Below, in pieces: positions 45,232 to 55,084 of a stretch of DNA of 64,000 nt. Under the pieces are notes generated by a model, which saw nothing but the letters and a program-made list of their open reading frames with translations, did not search any database and was not told where the DNA came from. The position numbers and the translations under genes are program-made. Every line of letters starts with the position of its first letter. Position 1 is the stretch's first letter. The stretch is from Chelatococcus reniformis (GTDB lineage Bacteria; Pseudomonadota; Alphaproteobacteria; Rhizobiales; Beijerinckiaceae): NCBI RefSeq assembly GCF_014640075.1, contig NZ_BMGG01000006.1, positions 104,175-168,174 on the forward strand, given 5' to 3'.

Positions 45232-46278
45232 TTGAAGACGTCCGACCTGACTCCCATCGGCTTCAATGTCCACGGCCAGTCCCCTCCGCTCGTCGATCCG
45301 TTCGGGCGCGCGGTCAGCTATCTGCGCGTGTCGGTGACCGACCGCTGCGATCTGCGCTGCGTCTATTGCATGGCCGAGGAGATGACGTTCCTCCCCAAGC
45401 GCGACTTGCTGACCCTGGAGGAATTGGATCGGCTGTGTAGCGCGTTCGTGGAGCGGGGCGTGAGCAAGCTGCGCATCACCGGGGGCGAACCGCTGGTGCG
45501 CCGCGGCATCATGGGCCTCTTCCGGTCACTCAGCCGGCATCTCGATTCGGGCCTTCTTCGCGAACTGACGCTGACGACCAACGGCACGCAGCTCGAGAAA
45601 TACGCAGCCGAGCTCGCCGATTGCGGTGTACGGCGCATCAACGTCTCCCTCGACACGCTCGATCCGGACCGCTTTCGAGCCATTACGCGATGGGGAGACC
45701 TCGACCGGGTTCTCGCCGGAATCGACGCGGCCGACGATGCCGGCATCCGGGTCAAGATCAATGCGGTGGCGCTGAAAGGCGTCAACGAGGACGAGATCGA
45801 GACCTTGCTGCGCTTCGCCCACTGGCGCGGCTTCGATCTGACGCTGATCGAGGTGATGCCGCTCGGCGAGATCGAGCCGATGCGCATCGATCAGTTCCTG
45901 TCGCTCGGCGACGTCCGCGGCCGCCTCGAGCAGCGCTTCACGCTGACCGATCTGCCCGACAACACGGGCGGACCGGCGCGCTACGTGCGGGTGGAAGAGA
46001 CCGGCGGACGGCTCGGCTTCATCACGCCGCTCACCCACAACTTCTGCGAGAGCTGCAACCGGGTACGCGTCACCTGTACCGGCACTTTGTACATGTGCCT
46101 CGGTCAGGAGGACGCGGTCGACCTGCGGGCGCCGCTACGCGCCTCCGAAGGCAACGAACTTCTCGAGCGCGCCGTCGAAACGGCAATCGCCCGCAAGCCC
46201 AAGGGGCACGATTTCATCATCGAGCGACGCCGCTCCCAGGGGGTGGCCAGCCGCCACATGAGCACCACCGGCGGCTGA
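45232..46278 (+). CDS. moaA: GTP 3',8-cyclase (molybdenum cofactor biosynthesis)
   Basis: 348 residues, radical SAM enzyme of the first molybdopterin step. The [4Fe-4S] triad is CDLRCVYC (Cys39, 43, 46) and the C-terminal cluster is CESC...C ([15 protein letters not shown]). The C-terminus ends Gly-Gly as MoaA should. A TTG at 45232 sits 6 bases after gaggag and is preferred; the ATG at 45226 touches that site with no spacing. The other mo-cofactor genes are not adjacent. A TTGACC/TATAAT promoter lies upstream. The protein is divergent from a DUF971 gene. Confidence 0.94.
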   Translation: MKTSDLTPIGFNVHGQSPPLVDPFGRAVSYLRVSVTDRCDLRCVYCMAEEMTFLPKRDLLTLEELDRLCSAFVERGVSKLRITGGEPLVRRGIMGLFRSLSRHLDSGLLRELTLTTNGTQLEKYAAELADCGVRRINVSLDTLDPDRFRAITRWGDLDRVLAGIDAADDAGIRVKINAVALKGVNEDEIETLLRFAHWRGFDLTLIEVMPLGEIEPMRIDQFLSLGDVRGRLEQRFTLTDLPDNTGGPARYVRVEETGGRLGFITPLTHNFCESCNRVRVTCTGTLYMCLGQEDAVDLRAPLRASEGNELLERAVETAIARKPKGHDFIIERRRSQGVASRHMSTTGG

Positions 46279-46282
46279 CGCT

Positions 46283-47660
<1,378 letters not shown>

Positions 47661-47721
47661 CTAAACCTTCGTTCAAAGAGGTGCTGGGCGAAAGCCCCGC
47701 GCGGCAACGTTCGCCGCTCGC

Positions 47722-48864
47722 CTACTCGATAACGATCCGTGGCGGCGCCCGGCGTCCGGCGGCCTCGCCAGCCAGCGCCGACGCGACCTGATGAGCGATG
47801 GCATCGTAGGCTCTGGCATGGGGGCCATCGGGGTCGGCGACGACCACCGGCTCGCCGCTGTCCGACAGTTCACGGATGCGGATGTGCAGCGGCACCTCTC
47901 CCAGGAACGGCACACCGATGCGCTCCGCCTCGTGGCGAGCGCCGCCATGGCCGAAGATATCGGACCTGGTGCCGCAGGCGGGGCAGATGAAAGTCGACAT
48001 GTTTTCGACGATGCCGAGCACCGGCACGTCCACCTTGCGGAACATGGCAATGCCGCGTCGGGCATCGATCAGCGCGAGATCCTGGGGCGTCGAAACGATG
48101 ACCGCACCGGCGAGCGGCACGTTCTGCGCCATGGTGAGCTGCGCGTCGCCCGTGCCCGGGGGCATGTCGACGACCAGCACGTCGAGCGCCCCCCAGGCCA
48201 CTTCGCGCAGCAGCTGCTGGAGGGCGGACATCACCATCGGACCGCGCCAGATGATCGCCGCCTCGTCCTCCACCAGGAACCCGATCGACATGACCTTGAG
48301 GCCGAACCGCTCGGGCGGACGCAGCATGCGGTCATCGCCCAGCTCGGGCTTGCTGGAGATGCCGAAGAGCCGGGGCATGGACGGGCCATAGACATCCGCG
48401 TCCAGCACGCCGACGCTGAGGCCGGTGCGCGCCAACGCCAGCGCCAGGTTGCAGGCGGTGGTGGACTTTCCGACGCCACCCTTGCCGCTGGCGACCGCAA
48501 TGATCTGCTTGACGCCCGGCACTTCCGTGCGGGCCCGCGCTGCCGTGGCGCGCGGGCCTGGCTGCGCCTGGGCGGGCCGCCCCGGCGCCGGAGCGGTTCG
48601 CGCAGCCCTGCCCCCGGCCGGCGCCTCGGCGGTCAGGGTGGCGACGACGGCGTCCACCCCCGCGAGGGCCTTGACCGCCCGTTCAGCGGCCGCGCGCATC
48701 GGCTCCAACTCGGCGGCGCGCGTCGGATCGATGCCAATCGAGAAATAGACCTTGCCGTTGGTCACCACGATGTCGGACAGCGTGCCGCTCCGCGGCAGCG
48801 GCGTCGTCCCGTCGGGACCGGCGACCTGGGCGAGAGCGGCGAGGACATGTTCGTTGGTGATCAT
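47722..48864 (-). CDS. mrp: Mrp/ApbC-type iron-sulfur cluster carrier ATPase
   Basis: 380 residues. An N-terminal DUF59-like domain (about 1-80) is joined through an Ala/Pro-rich linker to a P-loop ATPase: GKGGVGKST (about 127-135), DADVYGPSMPRLFG, VVDMPPGTGDAQLT and the CPAC pair (about 293-296) that coordinates the transferred cluster. Carries Fe-S clusters to apoproteins in the cytoplasm. The linker is longer and more Ala-rich than usual. It lies near moaA and a DUF971 gene, both connected with iron-sulfur chemistry. Confidence 0.92.
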   Translation of the reverse strand: MITNEHVLAALAQVAGPDGTTPLPRSGTLSDIVVTNGKVYFSIGIDPTRAAELEPMRAAAERAVKALAGVDAVVATLTAEAPAGGRAARTAPAPGRPAQAQPGPRATAARARTEVPGVKQIIAVASGKGGVGKSTTACNLALALARTGLSVGVLDADVYGPSMPRLFGISSKPELGDDRMLRPPERFGLKVMSIGFLVEDEAAIIWRGPMVMSALQQLLREVAWGALDVLVVDMPPGTGDAQLTMAQNVPLAGAVIVSTPQDLALIDARRGIAMFRKVDVPVLGIVENMSTFICPACGTRSDIFGHGGARHEAERIGVPFLGEVPLHIRIRELSDSGEPVVVADPDGPHARAYDAIAHQVASALAGEAAGRRAPPRIVIE

Positions 48865-49004
48865 TGCGGATGATATGAGCGGCCGGTCCGAGGGGGTCAA
48901 TGGAGGATTCGCCTGCTCGCGCGGGCGTCTACGGACCGAAGGGGGTGTGCGCCGGGCCGAAACTCCTCTAGAGGGGCCGCAGTGCCAACGGACAGGAGCA
49001 GGAC

Positions 49005-49871
49005 ATGGCCAAGGTCGCTTTCCTCGGGCTGGGCGTGATGGGCTATCCCATGGCCGGACACCTCAAGGCGAAGGGGCACGAGGTCACGGTCTACAACCGC
49101 AGCGGCGACAAAGCTCGTCAATGGGTCGCCGAGCATGGCGGCCAGGCGCGGCCGACGCCCGCCGAGGCGGCGGCGGGCTGCGAGCTCATCTTCGCCTGCG
49201 TCGGCAACGACGACGACCTGAGGCAGGTGACCGTCGGGCCGGACGGCGCCTTTTCCGGCATGGCCAAGGGTAGCCTGTTCGTCGACCACACGACGGCCTC
49301 GGCCACCGTCGCCCGCGATCTCGACGTCGCGGCGCGGCAACGCGGCTGCGGTTTCATCGACGCGCCCGTTTCGGGCGGCCAGGCCGGTGCGCAGAACGGC
49401 GTGCTCACGGTGATGTGCGGCGGCGCCCGAGCCGACTACGAGCAGGCCGAGCCGGTGATCATGAGCTACGCCCGCGCCTGCCGGCTCATGGGTCCCGCCG
49501 GCTCCGGCCAGCTCACCAAGATGGTCAATCAGATCTGCATCGCCGGGCTGGTGCAGGCTCTGTCCGAGGGGATCCACTTCGCCAAGCGGGCGGGTCTCGA
49601 CGTGGAGGCCGTCATCGCCACCATCTCCAAGGGTGCCGCTCAATCCTGGCAGATGGAGAACCGCTTCACGACCATGGCAGCGGGCGAGTTCGACTTCGGC
49701 TTTGCCGTCGACTGGATGCGCAAGGATCTGGCCATCTGCCTCGACGAGGCGCGCCGCAACGGCGCCTCGCTGCCGATCACCGCCATCGTCGATCAGCTCT
49801 ACGGCGAGGTGCAGGCGATGGGCGGCCAGCGCTGGGATACCTCCAGCCTGATCGCGAGGCTGGAGAAGTAG
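49005..49871 (+). CDS. NAD(P)-dependent beta-hydroxyacid dehydrogenase (3-hydroxyisobutyrate dehydrogenase family)
   Basis: 288 residues: GLGVMGYPMAGHL (8-20) with the Rossmann GxGxMG, EHGGQARPTPAEAAAGCELIFACVGNDDD, IDAPVSGGQAGAQNGVLTVMCGG (substrate motif), GSGQLTKMVNQICIAG with the catalytic Lys, and KDLAICLDEARRNGASLPITA. The family oxidises or reduces 3-hydroxyisobutyrate, tartronate semialdehyde or related acids; the sequence does not settle which. Cofactor type is also open. It ends 41 bp before a repeat element. Confidence 0.92.
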   Translation: MAKVAFLGLGVMGYPMAGHLKAKGHEVTVYNRSGDKARQWVAEHGGQARPTPAEAAAGCELIFACVGNDDDLRQVTVGPDGAFSGMAKGSLFVDHTTASATVARDLDVAARQRGCGFIDAPVSGGQAGAQNGVLTVMCGGARADYEQAEPVIMSYARACRLMGPAGSGQLTKMVNQICIAGLVQALSEGIHFAKRAGLDVEAVIATISKGAAQSWQMENRFTTMAAGEFDFGFAVDWMRKDLAICLDEARRNGASLPITAIVDQLYGEVQAMGGQRWDTSSLIARLEK

Positions 49872-49911
49872 CCTCACCGTCCGGCGCGCCGTGCCGCGAT
49901 CGGCGGCCATG

Positions 49912-50017
49912 CTCTGGAGCGGGATGATTTTTCGTTGCGTACCGTCCCGCTCTAAGTCTTTGTATGAGCATGACTTTGTCTAAAATCCGGGGCCCACTTT
50001 TTGGGCTCATCCTTTAA
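49912..50017. repeat. Palindromic intergenic element, family A, copy 3
   Basis: About 106 bp: gctctggagcgggatgattt, accgtcccgctctaagtctt, then tgtatgagcatgactttgtc and aaaatccggggcccacttt, ending ggctcatcctttaaa. The TAA stop of the minus-strand MBL gene (50014-50016) lies in the last bases. The ggatgat-...-cccgctc arms pair across about 15 bases. Confidence 0.78.
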
Positions 50018-50757
50018 AGAGCGATGACGAGCCCGTCGGCGGCGAGACGATAGCCCTTGGCCGCGGCCACATGCCGGTGGGCGAGCATGTCCTCGCCCAT
50101 GTGGGTCAGCATGATCGTCCGCGCGCCGAGACGCGCGCGGTTGGCGTCGATCGTCTTGAACGCGAGGTGGTAGGGGGGACTGCCGTCGAACGTGTAGCAC
50201 TCGCAGATGAACAAGTCGGCATCGCGCGCCACGTCCACCAGCGCCTCGGTCCAGGTGGTGTCGCCGGAATAGGCGAAGCGCTTGCTGCCGTCCCAAAGGC
50301 GCAGGGCCGTCGCCGGCGCGCCCGACGGATGGATGACCTCGATGCGCTCGATCGCGAGTGCTCCGAGCGAAAACGGCGCCCCGCAGGCCTGCTCCTCCAC
50401 CGTCACGGGGTAGCGCCACGCGGTGGTTGAGGAACCCGGAAAAAACGCCTCCATGGTCAGCTTCAGCCGCTCGGACGTGCCGACCGGCCCGATGATGGTC
50501 AACGGCGTGCGCCGAGCGCACGCGAACTGGCTGTCGAGAAACAGGAACGGCAGACCGCCGAAGTGATCGCCGTGCAAGTGGCTCAGCACCACCGCGTCGA
50601 TGCGGTTTGGGTCGATGCCCCGCTGCTTCAGCGCGACCATCGAGGAGGCGCCGAAATCGACGGCGATCATCCGCCCGCCCGTCTCCACGAGGAAGCAGGT
50701 GTTGAAGCGCCCGCCGGAGCCAAAGGCGTCGCCGCAGCCGAGAATGGTGACGCGCAT
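50014..50757 (-). CDS. MBL-fold metal-dependent hydrolase (RNase Z-like/AtsA type)
   Basis: 247 residues. The metallo-beta-lactamase motif HLHGDH (60-65) is followed by further ligands in FAYSGDTTW near residue 166 and LTHMGEDMLAHRH near 221. The N-terminus MRVTILGCGDAFGSGGRFNTCFLVET is shared with the AtsA/ElaC group. Activity could be as a phosphodiesterase or on an aryl ester; no substrate clue. The stop is formed at the end of a repeat element. Single gene, with about 210 bp of plain spacer upstream before the next repeat element. Confidence 0.87.
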   Translation of the reverse strand: MRVTILGCGDAFGSGGRFNTCFLVETGGRMIAVDFGASSMVALKQRGIDPNRIDAVVLSHLHGDHFGGLPFLFLDSQFACARRTPLTIIGPVGTSERLKLTMEAFFPGSSTTAWRYPVTVEEQACGAPFSLGALAIERIEVIHPSGAPATALRLWDGSKRFAYSGDTTWTEALVDVARDADLFICECYTFDGSPPYHLAFKTIDANRARLGARTIMLTHMGEDMLAHRHVAAAKGYRLAADGLVIAL

Positions 50758-50966
50758 ATCACGGGCCCGTCTGAAAAATGCGGTGCGGCCACGTCGAGCG
50801 GCCGGTGGGAAAGCGAGCGCCGCCGTCGATCGAGGGCGCCATCAGGGCGGGGCGCGCTTCACGACCGGCAACGCAGCCAGGCCTCGCGATCCCGGCGTCC
50901 GCCGCCCGTCGCCGGAGCACTCCCTCGCACCTGTGCCGTCGCTCATGCGGATGCTCGTGCGGGCGT

Positions 50967-51071
50967 TTAGAGCTGCATAATTTTTCGGCGATCCGTCATC
51001 GCGCTCTCGGACTTCGTTTGAGCATGATCTCGTCCAAAAGCCGGGGCCCGCTTCTCTGGAGCATGCGCTAG
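50967..51071. repeat. Palindromic intergenic element, family A, copy 4
   Basis: About 105 bp: tttagagctgcataattttt, gatccgtcatcgcgctctcg, acttcgtttgagcatgatct, cgtccaaaagccggggcccg, ending ggagcatgcgctag. The right end overlaps the TAG stop of the minus-strand GST gene (51068-51070). It also fills part of the 310-bp gap between the GST and MBL genes; the rest of that gap (50758-50966) has no recognisable element. Confidence 0.75.
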
Positions 51072-51682
51072 GTCGCGCTGGCGCTGGGCCGCGCCGAGAC
51101 CAAGGCGTGCCAACGCTTCAGGTGAGCGAGGTCCTCCGGCATCCTGACCTTGGCGACCTTGCCGAAGTCGATGACACACAGCGCGGTGATGTCGGCAACA
51201 CTGAAGTCGTCACCGGCAATGAACTCCCGGTTCTTGAGCTCGCCGTCGAGGACCGCCATGAAGTCGGCCGCCTTGGTCTTGTTGGCTTCGCCCCAGTCGG
51301 AAAGTTGCGGCACTTCCATCTGCGCCATGCTCGGGTGGACGTGGCGGAAGGCGAAGAAGATCGGCTGGGCCAGGTAGAACTCGACGTGCCGATGCCACAT
51401 CTCGACCAGCGCCCGCCCCTTGGCACCCTGGCCGAAGAGCGCCGGCTCTGGGTGCAGTTCCTCGATGTAGCGACAGATGGCCGTCGATTCCGCGATCACG
51501 GTTCCGTCGTCGAGCTGCAGCGCAGGCAGTCGTTGCACGGCGGTCAACGCACCGAACCGCGGCGACTTGTGCTCCATCTTGCCGATGTCGATGGGTACCC
51601 GCTCGATCTCCACGCGCTTCTCGGCCAGGAAAATGTGCACCCGGCGGGGATTGGGTGCGCGCGCCGCGTCAAAGAGCTTCAT
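51068..51682 (-). CDS. Glutathione S-transferase family protein
   Basis: 204 residues: thioredoxin-like domain RVHIFLAEKRVEIERVPIDIGKMEHKSPRFGALTAVQRLPALQLDDGTVIAESTAICRYIEE (the conserved cis-Pro and the ESxAIxRY glutathione site), then an all-helical C-terminal domain. No cysteine or tyrosine can be seen as the single catalytic residue near the N-terminus (MKLFDAARAPNPRR), so the mechanism is unclear; such beta- or theta-like forms are common in alphaproteobacteria. Single gene, its stop abuts a repeat element. Confidence 0.88.
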   Translation of the reverse strand: MKLFDAARAPNPRRVHIFLAEKRVEIERVPIDIGKMEHKSPRFGALTAVQRLPALQLDDGTVIAESTAICRYIEELHPEPALFGQGAKGRALVEMWHRHVEFYLAQPIFFAFRHVHPSMAQMEVPQLSDWGEANKTKAADFMAVLDGELKNREFIAGDDFSVADITALCVIDFGKVAKVRMPEDLAHLKRWHALVSARPSASAT

Positions 51683-51798
51683 GCCATGTTCCTCCGCCCA
51701 AGAAGGACCATCGGCTCGACGTCAGGTCAACGCGGAAAAGGATCAGCTCGCGCTTGATTGAACACCTTTCTCGCGATCTGCGACAGCGCCTGCCTCAG

Positions 51799-51826
51799 AA
51801 AAAAGGCGCTGCCCGAAGGCAGCGCC
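51799..51826 (-). terminator. Rho-independent terminator with a UUCG loop
   Basis: Read on the minus strand: ggcgctgcc, loop ttcg, ggcagcgcc, then a run of six T. It lies 105 bp downstream of the thermonuclease gene. The intervening sequence (51827-51931) is conserved-looking but shows no gene; a small leader or 3'-UTR RNA is possible. Confidence 0.85.
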
Positions 51827-51931
51827 AAGGATGAGGGGTCTGGGAGATCTAACGCTCATGAAGCTACCTGCTGTCAGTGCCGCGCGATGTGCGGCACCGC
51901 ACACCGCAAGCGCGTAAAGCGTGTGCGTCGG

Positions 51932-52507
51932 TCACCGGGCTGCGGACGGCGGGGCGTCCACGTCCGCGCCTGACCGCGGATGCCGCCGGCGCCAGTCTTC
52001 GGGCTTTTCGAAGGTGCCGGCCCAGATGCCGCGCCTGGCGGTCCGGGCCGCCTGCTCTTCATGCTCGTAGCGGCCGTAGCTCACCGCGGCGCCGCCGCGC
52101 ACCAGCGCGGCATTCACGTCCTCGCCCCCGATCTGGCAGACGGCAAGGACCCGCCCATACTTGTCGGAGCCCTCGCCGTGGCAGTTCGCCGGGCCACGGG
52201 CCAGCAGCGCTGCCAGCTCCGAGCGGGCCAGGCGGCCGCACTCATACCTCTCGCCGTAGCGATCGCAACTCTGGTGCAGCTCGGGGGCATCGATGCCGAG
52301 CAGCCGGATATCCCGCTGCCCCAGCCGCAGGGAATCGCCATCGATGGCGTAGGCCCGACCGCTCACCGGAGGATCGGGCGACCGGCGCGGCAGCACCGCC
52401 ACCAGCGCCGCGCAGGCGGCGAACAGGGCGCCGGTCAGCAGAATATCCGCCGGGCTGAAGCGGCGCAGTCGGGGCGCCCGCCCACCGCGGGGGCGCAGGC
52501 GCCTCAC
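51932..52507 (-). CDS. Membrane-anchored thermonuclease family (SNase-like) protein
   Basis: 191 residues. A membrane helix (about 22-39) precedes the staphylococcal-nuclease fold: DGDSLRLGQRDIRLLGIDAPELHQ holds Arg68 and Glu76, and DKYGRVLAVC provides the second catalytic Arg. So the active set of the family is intact. Probably periplasmic or outer-face nuclease. GTG at 52507 overlaps the cobT stop by GTGA. The pairing with cobT looks accidental rather than functional. Confidence 0.88.
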   Translation of the reverse strand: MRRLRPRGGRAPRLRRFSPADILLTGALFAACAALVAVLPRRSPDPPVSGRAYAIDGDSLRLGQRDIRLLGIDAPELHQSCDRYGERYECGRLARSELAALLARGPANCHGEGSDKYGRVLAVCQIGGEDVNAALVRGGAAVSYGRYEHEEQAARTARRGIWAGTFEKPEDWRRRHPRSGADVDAPPSAAR

Positions 52508-53547
52508 GGGCCGCCGGTGCTGCGCTCACGCGAGGCGACGCCCGCGGTCTCGAACGTCGCCATGCCGTTGTGACAGGCTGCTGCGGCCCGCACGATTCCC
52601 GCAGCCAGAGCCGCACCCGTCCCCTCCCCGAGCCGCATTCCCAGATCGAGCACCGGCTTCTTGCCAAGCCGTTCCAGCACCTCCCGGTGCGCGCCCTCCA
52701 CCGAGCAATGGCCGGCCAGGCAATGGCCGATGAGGTCGGCATCGAGCGCATGCAGCACGGCGGCGGCCGCGGTGATCACGTAGCCGTCCAGGATCACCGG
52801 GATGCGCTGCATGCGCGCGGCAAGAATGGCGCCGGCGGCGGCGGCGACTTCCCGGCCGCCGAGCCGGCGCAGCACCTCGAGGGGGTCCTTCAGGTGGTCG
52901 CGGTGGGTCACGAGCGCGGCCTCGACCGCAGCGACCTTGCGGGCAAGGCCGGCATCGTCGACCCCCGTCCCGCGCCCGACCCAGTGGACCGGGTCGCCGC
53001 CGTAGAGCGCGCCGTAGATCGCGGCGGCGACCGTGGTGTTGCCGATCCCCATCTCGCCGAGGCAGAGCAGGTCCGCCCCGCCGGCGATCGCCTCCATGCC
53101 GAAGGCCATGGTCGCGACGCAGGCCTTCTCGTCGAGCGCGGCGGTCTGCGTGATGTCCCCCGTCGGCAGATCCAGCGCCAGATCGAAGACCTTGAAGCCG
53201 AGATCGTAGGCAGCACAGATCTGGTTGATGGCGGCGCCGCCGGCCGCGAAATTCTCCAGCATCTGCTGCGTCACCGCCTGCGGATACGCCGACACGCCCT
53301 GTTCGACGACGCCGTGGTTCCCCGCGAAGACGCAGACGACCGGGCGGTTGACGGCGGGCTGCCCCCGCCCCTGCCAAGCCGCGAGCCACTCGACGATGCT
53401 CTCCAGGCGGCCCAGCGAACCGGGCGGCTTGGTCAACCGCCCGTCCCGTGCGCGCACCTCCTCGACCGCATGCAGGTCGGGCCCTGGCAGGTCCTCGATC
53501 AGACGACGGACGTCGTCGAAGGGCAGTCCGGTGAAGGTTGCGGGCAT
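52504..53547 (-). CDS. cobT: Nicotinate-nucleotide--dimethylbenzimidazole phosphoribosyltransferase
   Basis: Attaches the lower-ligand ribazole phosphate in cobalamin synthesis. 347 residues with the general base Glu at about 308 in RLGEGTGAALA and the typical TKPPGSLGRLE start and GEMGIGNTTVAAA block. The ATG at 53547 has cagggacccg upstream. No other cobalamin genes are in this window. I looked for a cobalamin riboswitch in the 120 bp upstream and saw no B12-box; the AhpD-like gene is immediately upstream in the same direction. Confidence 0.93.
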   Translation of the reverse strand: MPATFTGLPFDDVRRLIEDLPGPDLHAVEEVRARDGRLTKPPGSLGRLESIVEWLAAWQGRGQPAVNRPVVCVFAGNHGVVEQGVSAYPQAVTQQMLENFAAGGAAINQICAAYDLGFKVFDLALDLPTGDITQTAALDEKACVATMAFGMEAIAGGADLLCLGEMGIGNTTVAAAIYGALYGGDPVHWVGRGTGVDDAGLARKVAAVEAALVTHRDHLKDPLEVLRRLGGREVAAAAGAILAARMQRIPVILDGYVITAAAAVLHALDADLIGHCLAGHCSVEGAHREVLERLGKKPVLDLGMRLGEGTGAALAAGIVRAAAACHNGMATFETAGVASRERSTGGP

Positions 53548-53671
53548 CGGGTCCCTGGGCGAACGGAGCTGGGCGCGGCGGACGCCGCCGCCGATCGAGT
53601 CGTCGCACAGCTATAGACCTGGCTGCCAAAGGGGTGAAGCGCCACGCCCTCGGGCGGCCCGCCCGCCCGGC

Positions 53672-54250
53672 TCAGGCCGGCGGAAACTCCGCAAACCGCC
53701 GGCCCCAGCTCTCGCACGGCAGGGCAAGGCCGTTCACCAGCAGCGACACCGTCCGGTAGAAGCCGCACAGCATCAGCAGCTCCAGCACCGCGAGTTCGCC
53801 GAAGCGCGTCTCGAGCCGCCTCCACAGGTCCGGCGAGACCGCCGCCGCGCGGCTGCTCTCGTCGCAGAGCTCGATCAGCAGGGCCTCATCCGCCGTCCAG
53901 CAGGGGCTCGCCGCGTCGCCGTGGATCGTGGCGGCAAGCTCCTGCGGGCCCAAGCCTGCTCGCTCGCCGAAGATCGCCGCGTGCACGCCCCACTCATACT
54001 CGGCCCGGTTCAAGGCGCAGATCCGGTGGATGACGATCTCGCGCTGGCGCAGGGTGAGGTGCCCCCGGTCGAGCAGGCCGGCGCCGAAGAAGCGTGCGAA
54101 CAGGCGCTCGTCGCGCGCCAAGACCCGGAACAGAAGCAGCGGCTCGCGACCGGGCTGCGTCACCGGCGCCAAAGCCCGGCCGACCGCCTCGCTCCAGGGC
54201 GGCGTGGCCGGTGCGATGCGCGGAGCCATATGCGGTACGACAGCATCCAT
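53672..54250 (-). CDS. Carboxymuconolactone decarboxylase (AhpD-like) family protein
   Basis: 192 residues of the CMD/AhpD alkylhydroperoxidase-like fold: LTLRQREIVIHRICALNRAEYEWGVHAAIFGERAGL with the E-x-x-W-x-x-H relay, then DEALLIELCDESSRAAAVS. The redox CxxC of AhpD is absent, so peroxidase activity is doubtful. The ATG at 54250 has aaggaaa upstream. A divergent HxlR regulator gene and a perfect dyad lie in the 130-bp promoter region, so it is the likely target of that regulator. Confidence 0.85.
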   Translation of the reverse strand: MDAVVPHMAPRIAPATPPWSEAVGRALAPVTQPGREPLLLFRVLARDERLFARFFGAGLLDRGHLTLRQREIVIHRICALNRAEYEWGVHAAIFGERAGLGPQELAATIHGDAASPCWTADEALLIELCDESSRAAAVSPDLWRRLETRFGELAVLELLMLCGFYRTVSLLVNGLALPCESWGRRFAEFPPA

Positions 54251-54289
54251 GAGCAGTTTCCTTGCAGGGTGGATCCATAGCAGCGGATT

Positions 54290-54327
54290 CGCTACAATTT
54301 TTGTAGCGCACTCATGCGGCAGGTCAA
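54290..54327 (-). promoter_or_regulatory. Promoter with overlapping dyad operator (HxlR target)
   Basis: On the minus strand TTGACC (54327-54322) and TACAAA (54305-54300) are 16 bp apart. The -10 overlaps a perfect inverted repeat, cgctacaa-ttt-ttgtagcg (54290-54308). Such dyads (consensus close to CTACAATTTTTGTAG) are typical of HxlR/YodB-type operators. The HxlR regulator gene starts 72 bp to the right and reads away from it. Confidence 0.7.
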
Positions 54328-54380
54328 TGCCGCACCGGTCTGCTATGACGAGGCGATCGCGACGGTGCGGAAGGAAGCGA

Positions 54381-54791
54381 ATGACAACAGACAGCGCCGC
54401 CGAGCGCCGCAAGATCATGCCGGGCCGGCCGGTTCGCGGCTCGTCCAGCGGACGGCCGATCATGGCGGCGCTCGATCTGCTCGGCCGTCGCGGCGCGCTC
54501 CGGCTGCTCTGGGAGCTGCGGGACGGCTCCGCCACGAGCTTTCGGGCCCTGCGGCAGGCAACAGAATTGCCGCCGGCGACACTCAACGTACGTCTGCGCG
54601 AGATGCGCGGCGCCGCTCTCGTCGAGTTGAACGGCGGCTATCGTCTCACCGGCACGGGGGCGGCATTGGCAGGCGCGTTGGCACCGCTCAGCGCCTGGGC
54701 AACGGCGTGGGCGGAGACCGTCGCGGGCGACGGCCGCACCGACGGCGAGCCCGGCCCCGGGCCCACCGTTTCCCGGCCGGCGCCATCTTGA
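54381..54791 (+). CDS. HxlR-family winged-helix transcriptional regulator
   Basis: 136 residues: PIMAALDLLGRRGALRLLWELRDGSATSFRALRQATELPPATLNVRLREMRGAALVEL is the HxlR winged-helix block with the recognition helix in the middle, followed by a wing (NGGYRLTGTGAALAGAL). There are no cysteines, unlike the thiol-sensing YodB/HypR subgroup, so it must respond to another signal or partner. ATG at 54381 follows ggaagga. It is divergent from the AhpD-like gene, and the dyad in between is probably its binding site. Confidence 0.88.
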   Translation: MTTDSAAERRKIMPGRPVRGSSSGRPIMAALDLLGRRGALRLLWELRDGSATSFRALRQATELPPATLNVRLREMRGAALVELNGGYRLTGTGAALAGALAPLSAWATAWAETVAGDGRTDGEPGPGPTVSRPAPS

Positions 54792-54883
54792 TCGCGCCGC
54801 CGCGATGCCGACATTGATGGCCAAGCGCACGTTTGACGGCGCCGGTTCGACCGCCACGTCCCACTCCAGGCCGGACACCGCCG

Positions 54884-55084
54884 ATGAACATATCCACCCC
54901 CTGCATCAAAGTCTGTGCGATCGAGCCGGACAGCCGGCTGTGCCGAGGCTGCGGCCGCACGCTCGACGAGATCGCCCGCTGGTCGACGATGGCCGAGGCC
55001 GAGCGCCGCGCCATCATAGCCGCGCTGCCGGAGCGGCTGACCGGCGTCGATCGGCCGCCGGCACGGCGCGCGAAGGCACGGTGA
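54884..55084 (+). CDS. DUF1289 domain-containing protein
   Basis: 66 residues: CIKVCAIEPDSRLCRGCGRTLDEIARWSTM is the defining block with four cysteines, likely a metal site, followed by an Arg/Ala-rich C-terminus. Function unknown. The ATG at 54884 is the last before the motif. Its TGA stop overlaps the start of the next gene by one base (TGATG), so it is cotranscribed with the TIGR02281 protease. Confidence 0.9.
   Translation: MNISTPCIKVCAIEPDSRLCRGCGRTLDEIARWSTMAEAERRAIIAALPERLTGVDRPPARRAKAR

Noticed and set aside
53548-53671. Possible cobalamin riboswitch upstream of cobT
   Set aside because: The spacer is only about 120 bp, no B12-box could be found, and the gene follows another in the same direction.
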